A DNA stretch of 10,372 bases from Bacteroidota bacterium (GTDB lineage: Bacteria; Bacteroidota; Bacteroidia; Chitinophagales; Chitinophagaceae). The position numbers and the translations under genes are program-made. The stretch covers positions 1-10,372 of the forward strand of contig CANHOY010000039.1 of the NCBI GenBank assembly GCA_947462495.1, given 5' to 3'. The notes below the pieces were generated by a model, which was given only the letters and a program-made list of their open reading frames with translations, had not been told where the DNA came from and did not search any database. Positions 6,925-10,372 of this stretch are shown one piece after another. Positions within the stretch are counted from its first letter, which is position 1, and each line of letters begins with the position of its first letter.

Positions 6925-6960
6925 AAAAAAATACCCCCGATTTTTCGGGGGTATTTTTTT
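6925..6960. terminator. Strong bidirectional terminator between GH92 and DUF885 genes
   Basis: ATACCCCCGA (6931-6940) and TCGGGGGTAT (6945-6954) form a perfect 10-bp stem with a TTTT loop. Seven A (6925-6931) and seven T (6954-6960) flank it, giving a U-run on both strands. It ends the two convergent genes and overlaps the stop codon of the minus-strand gene by two bases. Confidence 0.92.
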
Positions 6961-8731
6961 ATTTATTGTAGAATTGCCAATTTGTTTTAAAATCTCTTGT
7001 TAGAGGCTGATTGGTTAATAAGGCTCGTAGCATTTCTATAGGCATTCTATTTTCTCTTAATATCGCATCATGATATTGCTTCAAAGACATTTTTTTGGTA
7101 TCGACTAGCTCTTTTTTCAAAGCATAAAATTGTAAGCCGCCTACCATATAGGCTAATTGATACAAGGGGCCATAATTGGTAGTAAATGATCTTCTTACTT
7201 CTCCTTCGGCATTGGCTCTTTCATGTCCCACGCGATCCACTAAATAATCTATACATTGTTGTGGGGTCCATTTGCCTAAATGATAATTTAAAGAGAACAT
7301 AATTCTTGCACATCTGTGCATGCGCCAAAACAACATGCCTATTTTATTTTCGGGCGTTTGAGGAAATTTCATATCCCATAAAATAAATTCCCAATACAAT
7401 GAATTTCCTTCATTCCAAAATGGAGTAGGAAAATTACGGTAGGGCTTATACCTATTGGACATGAATCCTTGTAAATGATGTCCTGCTATTAATTCATGGT
7501 GCACGGTTGCTCGAGAAAAATCTGGATTGTTACCGCGCATACTCATCATCTTATCCTCATAATCCATGGTATTGGTAGGATAAGAAATCATCAAAGTTTC
7601 CCCTCCTAAAAAGAATGGACTTACCAATTGTCTTTCAGGTGACATCATATACATATTCCAGGTCTCTTCTGCAATGGGAGGAATGGTCAATAAATCATTC
7701 TTCTTTAAGAAATCCACCGATTGATTGTACAAATCAAGCATGGCTTCGGGTTGCTTACCTGGTGCAACATAGGAATTTTTTACTTTTTCTTGCGCTGCTT
7801 TCCAATTATCTCCAAATCCCATTTCACGAGAGGCTTTTAATAATTCTGCATCACACCAAGCAAATTCCTTATTGGCTATCTCTATTAACTCTTCGGGGGT
7901 GTAGGGAATAAACTCCAATTTTAATTGACGAATTAATTCATCACGTCCAATGGGTCTTCCAATAATACCACTGCCATCATCCTTTTGGTAGGCAACTAAT
8001 TTCCCCTTTTTTTTAATGGCAACCGCATAGTTATTTAATAAGCTATCTGTTACAGTATAGGTTTTAGGCACCCACCAAGTAAATAAAGGATCATACCCAT
8101 TGTAAAAATTATAATAATTTTTTAAAATATTTTGCAACCCCTTTATAGAAACACTTGCATAATCTGCTAAAGTTGATTCGATACTATCCGATTTTTTCAA
8201 AGTAATAATCGACTTGGCTATTTCTTTATTGATGTTATTTAATTCTTTGGCTACCTCTTGACCAACTACTGCTATACCACGACGACGTGGCTTTTCTAAA
8301 GCATCCAAACTATTCGCAAAAGGCAAGTATTTTACAATTTGGTCATATTTTACTTGCTCTTCATTTAGTTGATAAGATTGATCTTCTAAGTTTCTTTTAA
8401 AAAGAATATAATCTACTTTTCCATTTATATCCATGGAGGCAAAATCCAATTTTAGAATTTGTTGTTGATAATTGGCGATTAATTTTAATAAACGTTGACG
8501 TCGCTCTGGTGAATTGTAAGCATAGTTCGCATCCTGTCTATTACTTAAGGAATAAAAACGTATAATACTTCCTCTATCGGCCTCATATTGGATCATTACA
8601 TCGGCCATCTCACTCGTTTGCTTGTATAAACTACTTTTGCTTTGTTGAGCCGACAAATGAGTGAAAGGAAGTATTTGCACTCCTATCATAAAAATGAATA
8701 CTAAATTTTTCAACCCTATATATTTTTTCAT
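6959..8731 (-). CDS. Secreted DUF885 family zinc-metallopeptidase-like protein
   Basis: I start at 8731 rather than at the in-frame ATG at 8761: MKKYIGLKNLVFIFMIGVQI opens a Sec signal peptide ending LSAQQ, and a -7 promoter box overlaps the upstream ATG. This gives 590 aa, usual for DUF885. The N-terminal two thirds are largely helical. Near residues 411-420 lies HHELIAGHHL, the family's HExxxGHH-type metal site (His412, Glu413, His418, His419). It is followed by WNEGNSLYWE (~439-448), the usual place of a further acidic ligand. The family form commonly has Pro before GHH; here it is Ala. Characterised relatives are scarce, so peptidase activity is inferred from the metal motif. The protein is exported, probably periplasmic. 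It is monocistronic, with its own putative promoter and a shared terminator downstream. Confidence 0.88.
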   Translation of the reverse strand: MKKYIGLKNLVFIFMIGVQILPFTHLSAQQSKSSLYKQTSEMADVMIQYEADRGSIIRFYSLSNRQDANYAYNSPERRQRLLKLIANYQQQILKLDFASMDINGKVDYILFKRNLEDQSYQLNEEQVKYDQIVKYLPFANSLDALEKPRRRGIAVVGQEVAKELNNINKEIAKSIITLKKSDSIESTLADYASVSIKGLQNILKNYYNFYNGYDPLFTWWVPKTYTVTDSLLNNYAVAIKKKGKLVAYQKDDGSGIIGRPIGRDELIRQLKLEFIPYTPEELIEIANKEFAWCDAELLKASREMGFGDNWKAAQEKVKNSYVAPGKQPEAMLDLYNQSVDFLKKNDLLTIPPIAEETWNMYMMSPERQLVSPFFLGGETLMISYPTNTMDYEDKMMSMRGNNPDFSRATVHHELIAGHHLQGFMSNRYKPYRNFPTPFWNEGNSLYWEFILWDMKFPQTPENKIGMLFWRMHRCARIMFSLNYHLGKWTPQQCIDYLVDRVGHERANAEGEVRRSFTTNYGPLYQLAYMVGGLQFYALKKELVDTKKMSLKQYHDAILRENRMPIEMLRALLTNQPLTRDFKTNWQFYNK

Positions 8732-8758
8732 ATTGCTTAATTTATTCAGTAAAATAAT

Positions 8759-8766
8759 CAAATTTA
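8759..8766 (-). promoter_or_regulatory. Candidate -7 box (TAnnTTTG) for the DUF885 gene
   Basis: The minus strand reads TAAATTTG, a perfect TAnnTTTG. It lies 28 bases upstream of the chosen start (8731) and overlaps the alternative ATG at 8761, which would then lie upstream of transcription. No clear -33 element is seen. Confidence 0.45.
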
Positions 8767-8800
8767 CATCAACAGAATATTTTTTATGTTTAATGGTTTA

Positions 8801-8831
8801 AAAATAGAGCTTAACAATCAAGCAGTTAGCT
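8801..8831 (-). terminator. Possible terminator of the SDR/SMP-30 operon
   Basis: On the minus strand AGCTAAC (8825-8831) pairs with GTTAAGCT (8808-8815), with one bulged base and a 9-base loop, followed after CTA by five T. It starts just past the stop of the SMP-30 gene. The stem is short and moderately stable, so this is tentative. Confidence 0.45.
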
Positions 8832-8833
8832 TT

Positions 8834-9739
8834 TTAACCTAAAAATTCATCCGTAGCATAGCCTTGATAACCACAATTGGGTAGTACAAAAAGAGAACCT
8901 GCCAATGGCTGCTCCAATAATTCTTGGCTGCTTAACCCCACTTTAGCAGAGGTAATATACAAGTCGGTTAAAAGCGCTCCGCCAAATGTGCAGGAAGTTA
9001 TTTTGGCTGCTGGTAATGATATAGAATGTAATTGTTTACCCGTTAGCGGATTCCATCTTGTTACTTGCCACCCACCCCAATGCGCTACCCACAACATTCC
9101 TTCTGTATCAATGGTCATTCCATCGGGGAACCCTTCTGCAATGGGTATGGAAATTACTACTCGCTTATTTTTTATATGCCCTGTATTTAAATCGTAATCA
9201 TATGCTACTACTTCTGAGGTAGGCGTATCAATATAATAAAAGGTACCGCCATCCTTGCTCCATGCCATTCCATTTGAAATGGTCACATTAGAAATTACTT
9301 TTTTTGAGCTGATGTTTTGATTGTCTTTATTTTTTTCCATTACATATACACTACCCGCTTCTTTATCTTCCGTGAGCGACATAGTGCCTGCCCAAAATCT
9401 TCCAGCAGGATCGCATTTCCCATCATTGAATCGATTATTGGGCAAATTCATTTCTGGTTGAATAATTAATTCTTTATACCCTGTTTGCTTATGTACCCAA
9501 TAAATTCCATCTTTTAAAGCTGCGATTATTTTACCATTAGAACTGAGTGCATAGGACCCAATTAATTGATCTAGCGCAATGGTTTTTTGAATTTTATTTT
9601 CGGGTTGATAACTATATAAGTGGCCATTCAAAATATCTATCCAATAAATAATTTTTTCTTTTGCATCCCACACAGGGCCTTCTCCTAATAAGGAACTTAT
9701 AGAACCTACTACTTCAATATTTTCTAAAGGAGTTTTCAT
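8834..9739 (-). CDS. SMP-30/gluconolactonase/LRE family lactonase
   Basis: 301 aa, normal for this six-bladed beta-propeller family, whose members hydrolyse sugar lactones using one divalent metal ion. The metal ligands of regucalcin (Glu18, Asn154, Asp204) map with a constant offset of two to Glu20 (GEGPVW), Asn156 (TISNGMAW) and Asp206 (GFPDGMTID). The substrate-contacting Arg101/Asn103 map to Arg103/Asn105 (NNRFNDGKCDPAGRFWAG). The site is therefore complete. There is no signal peptide, so the protein is cytoplasmic. It starts 17 bases after the stop of the SDR gene on the same strand, so the two are very likely co-transcribed and act in sequence on a sugar: oxidation to the lactone, then ring opening to the aldonic acid. 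Which sugar cannot be told from the sequence. Confidence 0.92.
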   Translation of the reverse strand: MKTPLENIEVVGSISSLLGEGPVWDAKEKIIYWIDILNGHLYSYQPENKIQKTIALDQLIGSYALSSNGKIIAALKDGIYWVHKQTGYKELIIQPEMNLPNNRFNDGKCDPAGRFWAGTMSLTEDKEAGSVYVMEKNKDNQNISSKKVISNVTISNGMAWSKDGGTFYYIDTPTSEVVAYDYDLNTGHIKNKRVVISIPIAEGFPDGMTIDTEGMLWVAHWGGWQVTRWNPLTGKQLHSISLPAAKITSCTFGGALLTDLYITSAKVGLSSQELLEQPLAGSLFVLPNCGYQGYATDEFLG

Positions 9740-9756
9740 TTAGAATGAATGATTGA

Positions 9757-10372
9757 TTAAAATGGCGTAGGGCTAATACTGGTCCAACCACCATCCACGA
9801 TTAAAGTTTGTCCAGTAATATGCTTTGCTTTATCAGATACTAAAAATAAAGCTGCATTGGCTATATCCGATACATAGGCAGGACGCCCCATGGGGGTTAA
9901 TTTATTCCACATTTCCGTATATCTTGGATCCTCCAAGGTTCTTTCAGTTAAAGTAGCTCCGGGCGCAATGGTATTTACATTTATTTTAAATGGCGATACT
10001 TCAATGACTAAATTTTTAGCCAACATTTCAATGGCTGCCTTACTCATTCCATAAGCTGCCAAATCTTTATGCGCTTGATGACCTGTTACCGAAGAAGTAA
10101 ATAAAATGGTTCCTCCATTTTCTTGTGTCTTCATTTGATTGCTCGCCGCTTGCGCTAAAAAGAAGGTACCTCCTAAATTCACTTCCATGACTTTGAAAAA
10201 TGAAGCAGGTGTATAGGTAAAAAAATCACCAAATAATGTTATGCCTGCATTGGCTATGACAATATCTAATTTCCCAAATTTAGAAACTGCATTGTCCACC
10301 ATTTGCTGAATGAATTTAAGATCACTGCTATCTCCCCCCATGGCAATACACTGCCCTTTTGTTTTTTCATTA
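9757..10372 (-). CDS. SDR family oxidoreductase, 5' end cut off by the window
   Basis: The reading frame is open to the window edge. The Met at 10341 is internal: ten further in-frame codons (NEKTKGQCIA) precede it, so the true start and the Rossmann TGxxxGxG motif lie outside, probably 40-60 residues away. In the visible 204 residues the classical SDR elements appear in order: acidic DSSD, LDIVIANAGI (NAG at 41-43 of the fragment), structural Asn65 (EVNLGG), catalytic Ser94 (FTSS), Tyr107-x3-Lys111 (YGMSK), APGAT and the C-terminal TGQTLIVDGGW. This is a FabG-like or sugar-dehydrogenase-like NAD(P)-dependent SDR. With the lactonase immediately downstream, a sugar (aldose) dehydrogenase role is more likely than fatty-acid synthesis, but this is inference from context. 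Confidence 0.93.
   Translation of the reverse strand, partial: NEKTKGQCIAMGGDSSDLKFIQQMVDNAVSKFGKLDIVIANAGITLFGDFFTYTPASFFKVMEVNLGGTFFLAQAASNQMKTQENGGTILFTSSVTGHQAHKDLAAYGMSKAAIEMLAKNLVIEVSPFKINVNTIAPGATLTERTLEDPRYTEMWNKLTPMGRPAYVSDIANAALFLVSDKAKHITGQTLIVDGGWTSISPTPF

Noticed and set aside
7615..7911. 98-codon open frame on the plus strand
   Set aside because: Fully antisense to the DUF885 gene within its conserved region; composition and residues are those of a shadow frame.
8877..9197. 106-codon open frame on the plus strand
   Set aside because: Antisense to the SMP-30 gene, whose metal-site residues are intact in the minus-strand frame.
1..10372. CRISPR array, insertion sequence, transposase or integrase
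   Set aside because: No regularly spaced direct repeats, no terminal inverted repeats bounding an ORF, and no recombinase motifs in any of the credible genes.

Overview
The window comes from an AT-rich member of the Bacteroidota, most likely Chitinophagaceae-like or Sphingobacteriia-like (inferred from gene content). The pointers are exported Sec and lipoprotein precursors, a FISUMP-domain lipoprotein, a GH92 glycosidase, an S9B dipeptidyl peptidase, no Shine-Dalgarno-like leaders, and TAnnTTTG-type -7 boxes ahead of two genes. Apart from the tRNA and the GH92 gene, every gene lies on the minus strand.

Layout. (1) 1-66: a tRNA-Asp(GTC) missing its first ~8 bases, followed by a hairpin terminator. 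(2) 385-1257: a lipoprotein with three Cys-containing repeats and a C-terminal FISUMP domain. The end of this gene has a GC content and codon usage unlike the rest of it. (3) 1389-1427: a decayed copy of the tRNA-Asp 3' end plus ~18 bp of its downstream flank, so the FISUMP gene sits between two att-like direct repeats. (4) 1527-2027: a small lipoprotein with an NTF2/SnoaL-like look. (5) 2236-4458: a secreted DPP-IV-like serine peptidase. (6) 4586-6913, plus strand: a secreted GH92 glycosidase, divergent from the peptidase and separated from the next gene by a strong bidirectional terminator. (7) 6959-8731: a secreted DUF885 zinc-metallopeptidase-like protein. (8) 8834 to the right edge: an SMP-30/gluconolactonase-like gene and a truncated SDR oxidoreductase, probably one operon.

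How the genes fit together. The DPP-IV-like, GH92 and DUF885 proteins all carry signal peptides and could jointly process peptides and mannosylated glycans outside the cytoplasm (inference). The SDR and SMP-30 pair fits cytoplasmic oxidation of a sugar to a lactone followed by lactone hydrolysis; the sugar cannot be read from sequence.

The most interesting part is the left 1.4 kb. A FISUMP lipoprotein gene, whose last ~45 codons look like the variable region of a diversity-generating retroelement target (rich in NNC codons, 58% GC against 25% upstream in the same gene), lies between a tRNA-Asp 3' end and a degenerate copy of that end. No reverse transcriptase, template repeat or integrase is visible in the window, so both readings remain hypotheses with defined tests.
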